10,582 nt of DNA from Spirochaetales bacterium. GTDB lineage: Bacteria > Spirochaetota > Spirochaetia > DSM-27196 > SLST01. The notes beneath the pieces were generated by a model. The model worked only from the letters and a program-made list of their open reading frames with translations, was not told the origin of the DNA and searched no databases. Location: contig SLST01000019.1 in the NCBI GenBank assembly GCA_007130265.1, positions 1 to 10,582 on the forward strand, written 5' to 3'. Position 1 is the stretch's first letter, and the number at the start of each line of letters is the position of its first letter. The position numbers were made by a program, and so were the translations under genes. Positions 1-6,476 of this stretch are shown in pieces.

Positions 1-292
1 AGAGGATCTCCTCGATGACCGGGATCTCGTTCTTCAGGTCTTCCGGTGTCTTCTCGCGGGTCGCCTTGTACTGCTCGTACTTCTCATGGCGGAAGGTCGG
101 CGTTCGCGAATCGAGGACCACCGCGAAGTGCGTGGGGCGACGGTCGTCGAGCAGCAGGAAGAGCGACCGGAAGAAGCCGAAGATCGAACTGGCGTTCTTC
201 CCCTTCGGGTTGAACAGCGGCCTGCGGATGAAGGCGAAATAGCTTCGGTAGACGAGACTATACCCGTCAAGCAGATAGAGAGCGTCACTCAT
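1..292 (-). CDS. polA: DNA polymerase I, N-terminal 5'-3' exonuclease part (partial, runs off left edge)
   Basis: The visible 97 codons encode the start of the 5'-3' exonuclease (FEN-like) domain of DNA polymerase I, which removes RNA primers and damaged strands and fills gaps in replication and repair. Seen directly: the opening LLDGYSLVYRSYFA (residues 7-20) carries the first metal-binding Asp (D9), and VVLDSRTPTFRHEKY (58-72) carries the second acidic site (D61) and the conserved Arg of the FRHE motif. YKATREKTPEDL and the helix after it also match the family. The ATG at 292-290 lies 24 nt after the stop of the DUF4914 gene, on the same strand, so co-transcription is possible. There is no Shine-Dalgarno sequence; instead TACAAT (299-304) ends 6 nt before the ATG, so a leaderless transcript from its own promoter is possible. 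The gene continues beyond position 1, so the polymerase domain and the presence or absence of the 3'-5' exonuclease domain cannot be judged. Confidence 0.93.
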   Translation of the reverse strand, partial: MSDALYLLDGYSLVYRSYFAFIRRPLFNPKGKNASSIFGFFRSLFLLLDDRRPTHFAVVLDSRTPTFRHEKYEQYKATREKTPEDLKNEIPVIEEIL

Positions 293-298
293 CCGCCC

Positions 299-304
299 AT
301 TGTA
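299..304 (-). promoter_or_regulatory. Possible -10 box of a polA promoter
   Basis: TACAAT on the minus strand matches TATAAT at 5 of 6 bases and ends 6 nt before the polA ATG. No good -35 box is visible (TTCCGC at 17-nt spacing is poor). If used, it would give an almost leaderless polA mRNA, which would fit the absence of a Shine-Dalgarno sequence. Confidence 0.3.
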
Positions 305-316
305 CCGCCGCTTGGT

Positions 317-2188
317 CTACTGCGGAAGCACGTCCCAGAACTCGTCCACGCCGGCGTTGTTCCGACAGAGCTCGATGATCGTGCGGCCGAGCGGCATGAG
401 ATCGTCCGAGTCGAACTGCTTGAGCTCTTCGAGCAGGAACTCCCGGAGTATGTCGGCCCCCGCGTCGTACCCCTCGACACCGACCTCCAGTTGCTCGTGG
501 ACCCGCAGGAACCCCTTTGGCATCTCCTGACCGTTCACGCGAAGCGAAGGAAGCGTGTACCCGAGCAGCGGACATCGCGACTCCACGAGTTGCCCGGGTC
601 GGAACCGCAGGCTTCCGCGCCGAGCCATCCACTCGCGGGCCATCCACTCACCCATGAACCCCACCTTGTACGCGCCAATGTACTGGTTCGGAATCAGCAC
701 GTACCGCGTGCCGGGAGTGTTGACGATGAGCTCGAGCAGAAGATTGGCGTGCCGCACTCTGGTGCCCGTCGCGAAGGGCCAGTACGACCCGACGCCCTCA
801 CTCGTGAGACCTTCAGCGGTGACGATACTGGGGTTCGAGTGTCCGCGGGGCGCCACGAGACGCCAGATCCAAGCGAGCGCCGGCGGCAATATGTGGAGCA
901 TGCCGATGATCCCGTAGTTGGGCTTCTCGCGCGTGGAGGGCGGCGTGCGCACGCCAAAGCTACGGACATCCACCTGGACCGGCTCGTTTACATTGTTTTC
1001 TATGAAGTGGCGCGGCATGATCACGCGGGGGTTGGGGCACGGCTTGTCGGGTTCGTCCATGATGTGCTCCCAGAGCAAGACCGTGGAGCCGGGCTTTCCG
1101 TCGATATTGAGGAAGATGAGCGGCTCGGGAGGACTGATACACAGCTTCTCGAGGAACGGCTCGGTCCCGTACTCGGTCAGATGGTCAACCCGCAGGAACC
1201 ATCCGGCCTCCGCGTCCTCGATCACCAGCCTGCGCGAGTCTTTCTGGAGGCTCGGGTGCGCAAGTGCCATGTCGTCGGTAATCGGATGGAGCTCACACGT
1301 ATCGAGGAGCTCGAGATAGAGCTTCTCTCCCGTGACCGTGTCCTCACCGAGCTTGATCCGGCCGTCGGGTTCGCGGTGCAGCGCCTGCGTCATCTCGCTC
1401 TTGCCCCCACCGCTCGCGCCCTCGTGCATGATCACGAACTCGTTGTCGTACGGCGTTATCAACCGCACGGCCGAGCTATGCAGGGTCGTCCAGCCCTCCT
1501 GCTCCCCAACGTTGAGGAGTATACCGTAGACGCCCTTCTTCGCGCTGGGGCCGGGGTACAGGTTATAGCTGAACAGCTCGTGCATCCCGGGACGCCGATA
1601 GTGAATCACCAGCTGACGTCCGTCGAAGTGGGTGTGCCGGAACGGCGGCGCGAGGTAGATCACGGCCTGCGGCTTGAACCCGTCGGGGATCTCGTCCTTC
1701 GGGATGAAGCCCTGCAGGTCGGCCAGTCCGGCAACGAAGAACCCGGCGTTGTCGGGCGCGACGAGCAGCGTGGGCAGACCGTTCTTCTTGTCGCCGGAGA
1801 AGAACGGCAGCACAATCAGCCGTTGCTGATCGCGGAGCCATTGAAACGTCTCATCTCGAATCGGTTCAAAACCCTTGCCGAAGCGTTCGACGTAGGTCCT
1901 CTTGTCCGTCGGCATATCGTCGGCGATGACCATCGCCTCCGGATCGCGCCGCCGCATGTAGGGCTCGACGTAGTTGACCGCGGCCCCGTTCTTGCAGCGC
2001 GCGACGGTCGCCTCCACCACCCGCCCTCGTCCGGGGACGTCGTACGCTACCTCCACGATGTCTGCGTCCGGTTCGAAGAAGGTCAGCTCGAGCAGATGGG
2101 CGCGACTCTCGGGCAGGATGACGTCGACGTTGCGCAGGACCTCTTCCAGTTCCGGCGGTAGCTCGAATTTCGACAGATCGGTGGCCAT
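317..2188 (-). CDS. DUF4914 family protein, PEPCK-like P-loop fold
   Basis: This 623-residue protein resembles the DUF4914 family, large cytoplasmic proteins of unknown function related to ATP-dependent phosphoenolpyruvate carboxykinase and HPr kinase. Seen directly: a P-loop GASGGGKS at residues 257-264 (K263, S264) after the strand EFVIMHE, then acidic motifs KLGEDTV (279-285) and LHPITDDMAL (300-309), placed like the metal/nucleotide-binding acidic motifs of PEPCK. RTPPSTREKPNYG (414-426) and a following aromatic-rich stretch also look family-specific. The first 240 residues have no motif I recognise. The ATG at 2188 is supported by a strong GGGAGGAG ribosome site just upstream (2193-2200). 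It follows the FlgN-like gene by 114 nt and precedes polA by 24 nt on the same strand. A phosphotransfer reaction is inference only; no substrate can be named. The local duplication EWMAREWMAR (514-523) is unusual. Confidence 0.85.
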   Translation of the reverse strand: MATDLSKFELPPELEEVLRNVDVILPESRAHLLELTFFEPDADIVEVAYDVPGRGRVVEATVARCKNGAAVNYVEPYMRRRDPEAMVIADDMPTDKRTYVERFGKGFEPIRDETFQWLRDQQRLIVLPFFSGDKKNGLPTLLVAPDNAGFFVAGLADLQGFIPKDEIPDGFKPQAVIYLAPPFRHTHFDGRQLVIHYRRPGMHELFSYNLYPGPSAKKGVYGILLNVGEQEGWTTLHSSAVRLITPYDNEFVIMHEGASGGGKSEMTQALHREPDGRIKLGEDTVTGEKLYLELLDTCELHPITDDMALAHPSLQKDSRRLVIEDAEAGWFLRVDHLTEYGTEPFLEKLCISPPEPLIFLNIDGKPGSTVLLWEHIMDEPDKPCPNPRVIMPRHFIENNVNEPVQVDVRSFGVRTPPSTREKPNYGIIGMLHILPPALAWIWRLVAPRGHSNPSIVTAEGLTSEGVGSYWPFATGTRVRHANLLLELIVNTPGTRYVLIPNQYIGAYKVGFMGEWMAREWMARRGSLRFRPGQLVESRCPLLGYTLPSLRVNGQEMPKGFLRVHEQLEVGVEGYDAGADILREFLLEELKQFDSDDLMPLGRTIIELCRNNAGVDEFWDVLPQ

Positions 2189-2234
2189 GGTTCTCCTCCC
2201 TCGAGTTGGTACGCAGGTATGCAGCTTGGAGGAC

Positions 2235-2263
2235 AGTGTACGCGAAGCGCACCATTTTGGGAA
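2235..2263 (-). promoter_or_regulatory. Possible sigma-70 promoter of the DUF4914 gene
   Basis: On the minus strand TTCCCA (2258-2263, 4 of 6 to TTGACA), a 17-nt spacer and TACACT (2235-2240, 4 of 6 to TATAAT) lie in the 114-nt gap upstream of the DUF4914 start. A start point near 2228 would give a leader of about 40 nt containing the strong ribosome site. The match is moderate; read-through from the fliS operon is the alternative. Confidence 0.3.
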
Positions 2264-2302
2264 GAGCTCGAACGGTAGGTGGCGGTCCCTGGAGGCGAAG
2301 AC

Positions 2303-2794
2303 CTATGCGGTCACGTCGACAAGGCCGGGTTCCGGCGAATGGGAGCGACCGGCTGCGTGCCGGCCAGGGCGATCCGACGCACCGTCCGTCTGCATGATAC
2401 GGAGCGACGAGATCTCATCGCGAAGCGCTTCGATATGCTGGAGAAGCGCGGCGCGGCTTATCTCCGTGCGCCGAACGACCTCGTCGCGGGTAAGATCGAG
2501 AGCTTCTCGCAACGCCGGAATCTCACGTGCGCCATCGGGATCGTGCGCTCGGTAGAGCGTCTCGAGCGGCTCGATCGTCCGCTCGAACGAGGCGATCTCG
2601 TGGACGATGGCGCGCTCCATCTCAACATGAAACTCGAGAGCCTGCCCCGGTTCGGTCCCGGCGTTCGCCTGTCCATGGCGCTCGAGCTCGTCGAGGTACC
2701 TGCGGAAGCGGTCGCGCTGGCGCTCGAGCGCCGCCTTGAAGCGCCGCATGATCGCGACTCGCTCGTCAAACTCGGCTCTGGTGAGCGGTTCCAT
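2303..2794 (-). CDS. Small coiled-coil protein, probable FlgN-like flagellar export chaperone
   Basis: This 163-residue, highly charged, helical protein starts 6 nt after the fliS stop codon, so the two are almost certainly co-transcribed. FlgN-type chaperones escort hook-associated proteins to the flagellar export apparatus and are small helical proteins often encoded beside fliS or flgK/flgL. Seen directly: long heptad-like helices at about residues 8-40 and 50-85, and another at 93-132 ending in EALRDEISSLRI, with no signal peptide or cysteine. The last 30 residues (from about 134) are rich in Gly, Ser, Pro and Arg and look disordered. No clear Shine-Dalgarno sequence precedes the ATG, which suits translational coupling to fliS. 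I do not recognise a strict FlgN signature, so the name rests on size, composition and context. It could instead be a lineage-specific flagellar protein. Confidence 0.6.
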   Translation of the reverse strand: MEPLTRAEFDERVAIMRRFKAALERQRDRFRRYLDELERHGQANAGTEPGQALEFHVEMERAIVHEIASFERTIEPLETLYRAHDPDGAREIPALREALDLTRDEVVRRTEISRAALLQHIEALRDEISSLRIMQTDGASDRPGRHAAGRSHSPEPGLVDVTA

Positions 2795-2800
2795 AGGGGC

Positions 2801-3226
2801 CTATCCCGCGACATTGACGCCGTTCTGGTTCCTCCCCTGAACGGTGGTCGTCGGAACGATCCGGCTCCATGCCTCACGAAGCTCGCCCATCATCGAGCGG
2901 ACGCTGCGCAGCGGCTCGGCATCCTTCCTGAGATTTGCCTCCATGAGCTGTTCGTTGAAGAACCGGTAGAGCCCGAACAACTTGGGCGCGAGCTCTCCGC
3001 CCTTCTCGAAATCGAGCGAGACCATGAGCTCGGTGATGATATCCTGAGCCTTGAGGACAGCGGTGTTAACCAGGTCGAGCTGTTTGGTGCCCGACTCAAT
3101 GTGCTCGACGGCGGTATCCATCTGTCGGATGGCCGCGTCGTAGAGCATCAGGATCATCTTCCCGCCGCTCGCCGTGCGTACCGTGGTTTCCTTGTACGCG
3201 CTGACTGAACTGGCCCGTAAGGACAT
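2801..3226 (-). CDS. fliS: Flagellar secretion chaperone FliS
   Basis: FliS binds the C-terminal end of flagellin in the cytoplasm, prevents early polymerisation and delivers it to the export gate. The 141-residue length fits the family. Seen directly: the N-terminal signature AYKETTVRTASGGKMILMLY (residues 10-29), with the Tyr-containing start typical of FliS. It is followed by helices including SLDFEKGGELAPKLFGLY (70-87), FFNEQLMEANLRKD (89-102) and MMGELREAW (112-120). The tail after 124 is short and polar. The ATG at 3226 is supported by GGGGAGGG at 3230-3237, only 3 nt before it. It sits 49 nt downstream of the propeller/NodB gene and 6 nt before the FlgN-like gene. A sigma-28-like promoter lies in the 49-nt gap, fitting late flagellar regulation. 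In a spirochaete the filament would be periplasmic. Confidence 0.95.
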   Translation of the reverse strand: MSLRASSVSAYKETTVRTASGGKMILMLYDAAIRQMDTAVEHIESGTKQLDLVNTAVLKAQDIITELMVSLDFEKGGELAPKLFGLYRFFNEQLMEANLRKDAEPLRSVRSMMGELREAWSRIVPTTTVQGRNQNGVNVAG

Positions 3227-3245
3227 AGTCCCTCCCCTTGTCTGA

Positions 3246-3272
3246 TTATCGACGAACTCGTCTCATTCTTGA
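3246..3272 (-). promoter_or_regulatory. Sigma-28 (FliA)-like promoter of fliS, overlapping a sigma-70-like match
   Basis: On the minus strand TCAAGAAT (3265-3272), an 11-nt spacer and GTCGATAA (3246-3253) match the sigma-28 consensus TAAAGTTT-N11-GCCGATAA at 5 of 8 and 7 of 8 positions with exact spacing. The same DNA also reads TTCAAG-N17-GATAAT as a sigma-70-like element. A start point near 3239 would leave a leader of about 12 nt holding the fliS ribosome site. The promoter lies wholly in the 49-nt gap after the preceding gene. Confidence 0.55.
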
Positions 3273-3275
3273 ACG

Positions 3276-5630
3276 CTACCGCGCATGCTCGATCAGGGTG
3301 CTCACCGGCACGATGTCATAGCCGCGCCCGATGAGCGCGTTGATCAGCACATCGAGCCGCTGGAACAGGTAATCGTCGCGACCACCTCTCGCCTCGTCGG
3401 GAACGCCTGTCTGCATGGACACGATCGAGCCCGGCTCCTTGAGTTCGACGATACGCTCCACGAGGTCCGAAGCCGGCATGTAGAGACGACTCAAGCCTTC
3501 GTCGGTCCTTTTCGGAACCCAATCGAGGCTGTCAACGTCACGACCCACGTAGAGGTAATTCGCCTGTTCGCCTCCCGCGATGATGTCGTCGCTCACGTGG
3601 TAGTACGGCGCGTGCCAGATGAGCGACAACTCGCGGCCGGTTGCCTGGAAGAACTCATCCTCGTTGCGTGCAAGACCTTCGCTCACGAACTGCGGCGTGA
3701 CTCGAAACCTCCGGTCGGACATGTCGAAATGCGCGAAGAAGAGCGACCCGACCTCGTGTCCGGCGCCCAGAATCTCAGTCAACGCCGCCGGATGTCGCCT
3801 GATGAACTCTCCGTTGACGAAGAACGTGGCCTGCAGCTGGTAGCCGGCGAGCGTCGTGAGAATCTCCGTCAAACCCTCGACGCTGTCGATCGCATCGAAC
3901 ACGAAGGCGATCTCGCGGCGACGAATCCTCGAGCCGTGCGTGAAGTACGCAAAGTCCACCGGTTCATCTTCGTCGGGAAACGGCTCGTATGCCCGCTCAG
4001 GCGGCGGGAAGAGGCGGCTCGTACCCGCGTCGGTCACTCGACGAACCATCACAATACTACGATAGCTCCCGGCGCTCAAGATCTCCAGAAAGACGCGAAA
4101 TCGCGCGGACGTCACACGCTTGCGTGGGGCGGGCTCGGTGCCGCTCGGCACCCATCGCCCATCGTAGACATAGGCCCGCCCGGAGGAACGAGCAAAGACA
4201 CGGCCTGCGTCGTCGATCGAATGATCGTCGGCCTGCGAAAGCGTCACAAACCGTGTGCGTCCCGAATGGGGCTCCACCACGTCGATCGTGGCGCGGCTGC
4301 CGACGAGGAGTCGTTGGGAGTCGAGCCAGACGGCGTGCATCGGCTCATCGATGGCAAGCTCTCGTGCGACCGCCCAGGTGGCGTAGTCGCGAAAGCGCAC
4401 GCCTTCAGCGGTCAACAGGGCAATAAGACGCTCATCGGGTGCGAGTCTGATCGCATGGACCCCCTGGTCATCAGTCCTGGTAAAGGTTAGCTGCTCTTCG
4501 TTGGCACGGACGTTGAGACGGAAGAGAGTGGCGTGCTCTGCGCCCTCGACGAGACTGGTGGTCAGGACGGTAACCTGACCCGCATCAGACCACGCAACGT
4601 CTCGCACGCGTGTGTTGCGCGGCAGCAGAAGCGACGGGAGTCCGACGATGCGACCGTCGTCGACGTAGTCTTCCGGGCTCAGGAAAAGGAGGAACAAATT
4701 CCGACCACCCTTGTTCAGCAGAACGGCGCTACCGTCCGGCCCCATGTGGAAGGTGTCGAAACTCGAATCAAAGGGCGCCGGCAGCTTCCCGACGATGGTT
4801 CCGGCGGGGAGCAGTCCCGCGTAGAGCGACCGGGTGAAGAACTCCGGTCCCCGTATCTCGTACACGAGCGAGCCGGAAACGTAGAAAAGCGAGCTGCGCG
4901 ACGACCATCGCACGCTCGAGATCGTGCCGGGACCGAGCTCACGGTACGACTCATCGAGCGATCGCCCCCGCTCGTGCTGGTCGATCGAGAAGTAGAAGAC
5001 CCCGCCGCCGCGGCTGTAGACGAAGAACCGGGAGTCAGGTGACCAGCGAGCCGGCTCCTGCTCGGTGGAAAGCTCGATCCTGGACGCGATGGTCGTACGC
5101 CCGGGCCCGCGGCTCCCGAGGTCGGTAGCGAGCAACACAAGATCCCCGTAGGCGGCACTCGTTTGCTCGATGACCAGCAGGTATCGCCCGTCCGGAGACG
5201 CGGTGACCGGAAAGATACGTCCGACCGGGACCTCGGCCCCCGTCGTAAATCCGTCGAACCCGACGACGGGAACGAGAACACCGGAGTCCACATCGCCGCG
5301 AAAGAGGCCGAAACGATTCTGAATCTGGACCGACTGCAGCGCAGAAAGGTAGGTCAGGTTCTCCGGATAGTGGGTCATCGCGGTGATCGTCACATCGGAC
5401 AGGACGTCTCCGCCGGCAAGCCCTGCGGCCGGTGTCCGGTCGGGTACCGACGACAGGTCGGCATGGAAGAGCGCTCGGTATTCGTCGGCGCCCGGAACAC
5501 CGGCGGTTGCGGCGAACAGGAGCTCATCGCCGGGAGAAAGATCGAGGTCGGAGAAGCCGACCTCCGCCGAGAGAAGGCTCACGAACGCGGAAAGAATAAC
5601 TGGAACGAGCAGACGGCTCACGAGATCCAT
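3276..5630 (-). CDS. Exported beta-propeller protein with divergent C-terminal NodB (polysaccharide deacetylase-like) domain
   Basis: The 784-residue product begins with a signal-peptide-like segment (hydrophobic 7-21, likely cleavage after LLSA at 22), so it should act in the periplasm or at the surface; no cysteine was seen. Residues about 30-490 contain repeated blade-like strands such as ASPDGRYLLV (144-153), WSPDSRFFVYS (196-206), AWSDAGQVTVL (346-356) and LAPDERLIALL (396-406), as in WD40/TolB-like propellers. Residues 573-784 resemble the CE4/NodB domain: REIAFVFDAID, QATFFVNGEFI, GHEVGSLFFAH, a WHAPYYH segment and a final GSIVSMQTG. Most catalytic and metal positions are altered (see findings), so deacetylase activity is doubtful. 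The ATG at 5630 directly abuts AAGGG; a GTG at 5621 (codon 4) has better ribosome-site spacing and removes Asp2 from the signal peptide, so it may be the true start. It lies 34 nt after the zinc-ribbon gene. A role in cell-wall binding or periplasmic flagella is only conjecture. Confidence 0.8.
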   Translation of the reverse strand: MDLVSRLLVPVILSAFVSLLSAEVGFSDLDLSPGDELLFAATAGVPGADEYRALFHADLSSVPDRTPAAGLAGGDVLSDVTITAMTHYPENLTYLSALQSVQIQNRFGLFRGDVDSGVLVPVVGFDGFTTGAEVPVGRIFPVTASPDGRYLLVIEQTSAAYGDLVLLATDLGSRGPGRTTIASRIELSTEQEPARWSPDSRFFVYSRGGGVFYFSIDQHERGRSLDESYRELGPGTISSVRWSSRSSLFYVSGSLVYEIRGPEFFTRSLYAGLLPAGTIVGKLPAPFDSSFDTFHMGPDGSAVLLNKGGRNLFLLFLSPEDYVDDGRIVGLPSLLLPRNTRVRDVAWSDAGQVTVLTTSLVEGAEHATLFRLNVRANEEQLTFTRTDDQGVHAIRLAPDERLIALLTAEGVRFRDYATWAVARELAIDEPMHAVWLDSQRLLVGSRATIDVVEPHSGRTRFVTLSQADDHSIDDAGRVFARSSGRAYVYDGRWVPSGTEPAPRKRVTSARFRVFLEILSAGSYRSIVMVRRVTDAGTSRLFPPPERAYEPFPDEDEPVDFAYFTHGSRIRRREIAFVFDAIDSVEGLTEILTTLAGYQLQATFFVNGEFIRRHPAALTEILGAGHEVGSLFFAHFDMSDRRFRVTPQFVSEGLARNEDEFFQATGRELSLIWHAPYYHVSDDIIAGGEQANYLYVGRDVDSLDWVPKRTDEGLSRLYMPASDLVERIVELKEPGSIVSMQTGVPDEARGGRDDYLFQRLDVLINALIGRGYDIVPVSTLIEHAR

Positions 5631-5664
5631 CCCTTACTATTGACTTTCGGCACGAGTCCGGCGA

Positions 5665-5919
5665 CTAAAGAGAGTTTCTCTCGAGCAGGTCCTGCATCAT
5701 GTGCTGCAGATCTCCGTCGAGCAGGTCGAGCTGCCGTTCTATGCGTTCGAGCCGCAGCAGTGAGTACTCCTGCACGTTCTGTTCCATCCGGTCGAACGGA
5801 GTATCGAGGAGCCGTCTGAACTCGTAGGACCGGACTCGCCCGGTTCCACAGTAGGGACAGTAAGAGAAATCCGGAGCAACGAACCGGTTGCAGGAACGGC
5901 AAGTCGTGAGCTCGCGCAC
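5665..5919 (-). CDS. Small zinc-ribbon/coiled-coil protein of unknown function
   Basis: This 84-residue protein has a zinc ribbon made of C7-x2-C10 and C21-x2-C24 (CRSC and CPYC), then a charged helical segment from about residue 42 to 82 (RMEQNVQEYSLLRLERIERQ and on) that looks like a coiled coil. Such ribbons bind one zinc ion and often mediate protein or nucleic-acid contacts; no specific role can be assigned. The start must be the GTG at 5919-5917: an in-frame TGA lies two codons upstream, and no other start codon precedes the first cysteine pair. There is no ribosome site, but a good sigma-70 promoter ends 5 nt before the GTG, so the mRNA may be leaderless. It is first in the minus-strand gene run, 34 nt ahead of the propeller/NodB gene, and is divergent from the stress-type gene at 6033. 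Confidence 0.8.
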   Translation of the reverse strand: MRELTTCRSCNRFVAPDFSYCPYCGTGRVRSYEFRRLLDTPFDRMEQNVQEYSLLRLERIERQLDLLDGDLQHMMQDLLERNSL

Positions 5920-5924
5920 AGATC

Positions 5925-5953
5925 ACTATACCGCGCAGCAGGGGACGTGTCCA
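5925..5953 (-). promoter_or_regulatory. Sigma-70 promoter of the zinc-ribbon gene and probably the genes after it
   Basis: On the minus strand TGGACA (5948-5953, 5 of 6 to TTGACA), a 17-nt spacer and TATAGT (5925-5930, 5 of 6 to TATAAT) form the best sigma-70 match in the window. The -10 ends only 5 nt before the GTG start codon, so the expected start point falls at the GTG itself. Confidence 0.6.
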
Positions 5954-6032
5954 AGGGTCTGCGGCGCATAGCCCAAACGGGGTATCGGCCGAACGGTGGG
6001 TAGCCGGTACCTTCTATTCAGCAGGAGGAAAG

Positions 6033-6461
6033 ATGAAACACGTATTTGCCCTGTTTTCCGACGCCGCGAACGCGGAGAAGGCAGTGAAGAAGCTCTCCGA
6101 GAGCGGGCTCGACACCAGCAAGGCGATGATTCACAGCAAGGAGACGATCGAACAGAGCACCGGGATCCAGGCCATGCCCACGACGAACGCAGCGGCCCCG
6201 ATGGGCGGCGGCGCGGCAGGCTCCGCGGGCGGCTCTGCGGCGGGCGGCGCCGTTGCCGGCGGTCCGGGCGCGATACTGACCGACGATTCCATTGAAGGGT
6301 ATCTCTCGAAGATCGGCGTGGACGGCGATGAGTTCGCCTTCTACCTGCGCGGGATCAAGGGGGGGGGGCACCTCGTGGGGGTCGACGTGCCGAACGATGA
6401 GGCGGAGAAGGCCTGCAAGGCGCTTACCGACGCCGGCGGCAAGGTTCCGCACGCTGAATAG
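6033..6461 (+). CDS. Small general-stress-type protein with split alpha/beta domain and Gly/Ala-rich middle
   Basis: This 142-residue protein resembles general stress proteins of the YflT/GsiB-17M-like type, whose biochemical role is unknown. Seen directly: an N-terminal strand-helix-strand unit (residues 1-35: KHVFALFSDAANAEKAVKKL, then a turn and AMIHSK), a Gly/Ala-rich stretch (54-80) like a glycine-zipper or flexible linker, and a C-terminal half (87-142) with YLSKIGVDGDEFAFYLRGIK, then GGGHLVGVDV and an EAEKACKAL helix. The C-terminal half matches the usual pattern in which an acidic helix and a Gly-Gly turn precede a strand. There is no signal peptide. The ATG at 6033 is well supported by AGGAGG at 6023-6028. 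The gene has its own terminator at 6477 and is divergent from the zinc-ribbon gene. A run of ten G lies within codons 109-112. Family assignment is tentative; no promoter could be chosen confidently. Confidence 0.8.
   Translation: MKHVFALFSDAANAEKAVKKLSESGLDTSKAMIHSKETIEQSTGIQAMPTTNAAAPMGGGAAGSAGGSAAGGAVAGGPGAILTDDSIEGYLSKIGVDGDEFAFYLRGIKGGGHLVGVDVPNDEAEKACKALTDAGGKVPHAE
6359..6368 (+). repeat. Ten-G homopolymer inside the stress-type gene
   Basis: Ten consecutive G span the end of codon 109 (AAG) and three Gly codons (110-112). It is the longest G run seen in the window and a potential slippage or sequencing-error site. The frame as given yields a full-length protein of sensible pattern. 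Confidence 0.95.
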
Positions 6462-6476
6462 ACTCGACCTTCCGGA

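Noticed and set aside
34..288. 84-codon minus-strand open frame at the left edge
   Set aside because: It is out of frame with the polA start at 292, which carries the conserved exonuclease motifs.
86..2161. 691-codon open frame on the plus strand, opposite the DUF4914 gene and the polA start
   Set aside because: It lies fully antisense to two recognised genes, has no domain or ribosome site, and is the kind of long shadow frame expected in GC-rich coding DNA.
2792..2805. Short near-palindrome at the fliS stop and FlgN-like start junction
   Set aside because: A 5-bp stem with a 2-nt loop is not stable or distinctive enough to claim a regulatory hairpin.
2279..3208. 309-codon open frame on the plus strand opposite fliS and the FlgN-like gene
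   Set aside because: It is antisense to the clear FliS gene and its neighbour, and its product resembles no protein I know.
3285..4490. 401-codon open frame on the plus strand opposite the propeller/NodB gene
   Set aside because: It is antisense to a gene with recognisable domains, and its composition is that of a reversed coding frame.
5981..6011. Imperfect inverted repeat GGTA-TC-GGC / GCC-GG-TACC before the stress-type gene
   Set aside because: Only seven paired bases with an internal loop in GC-rich DNA; too weak to call an operator or hairpin.
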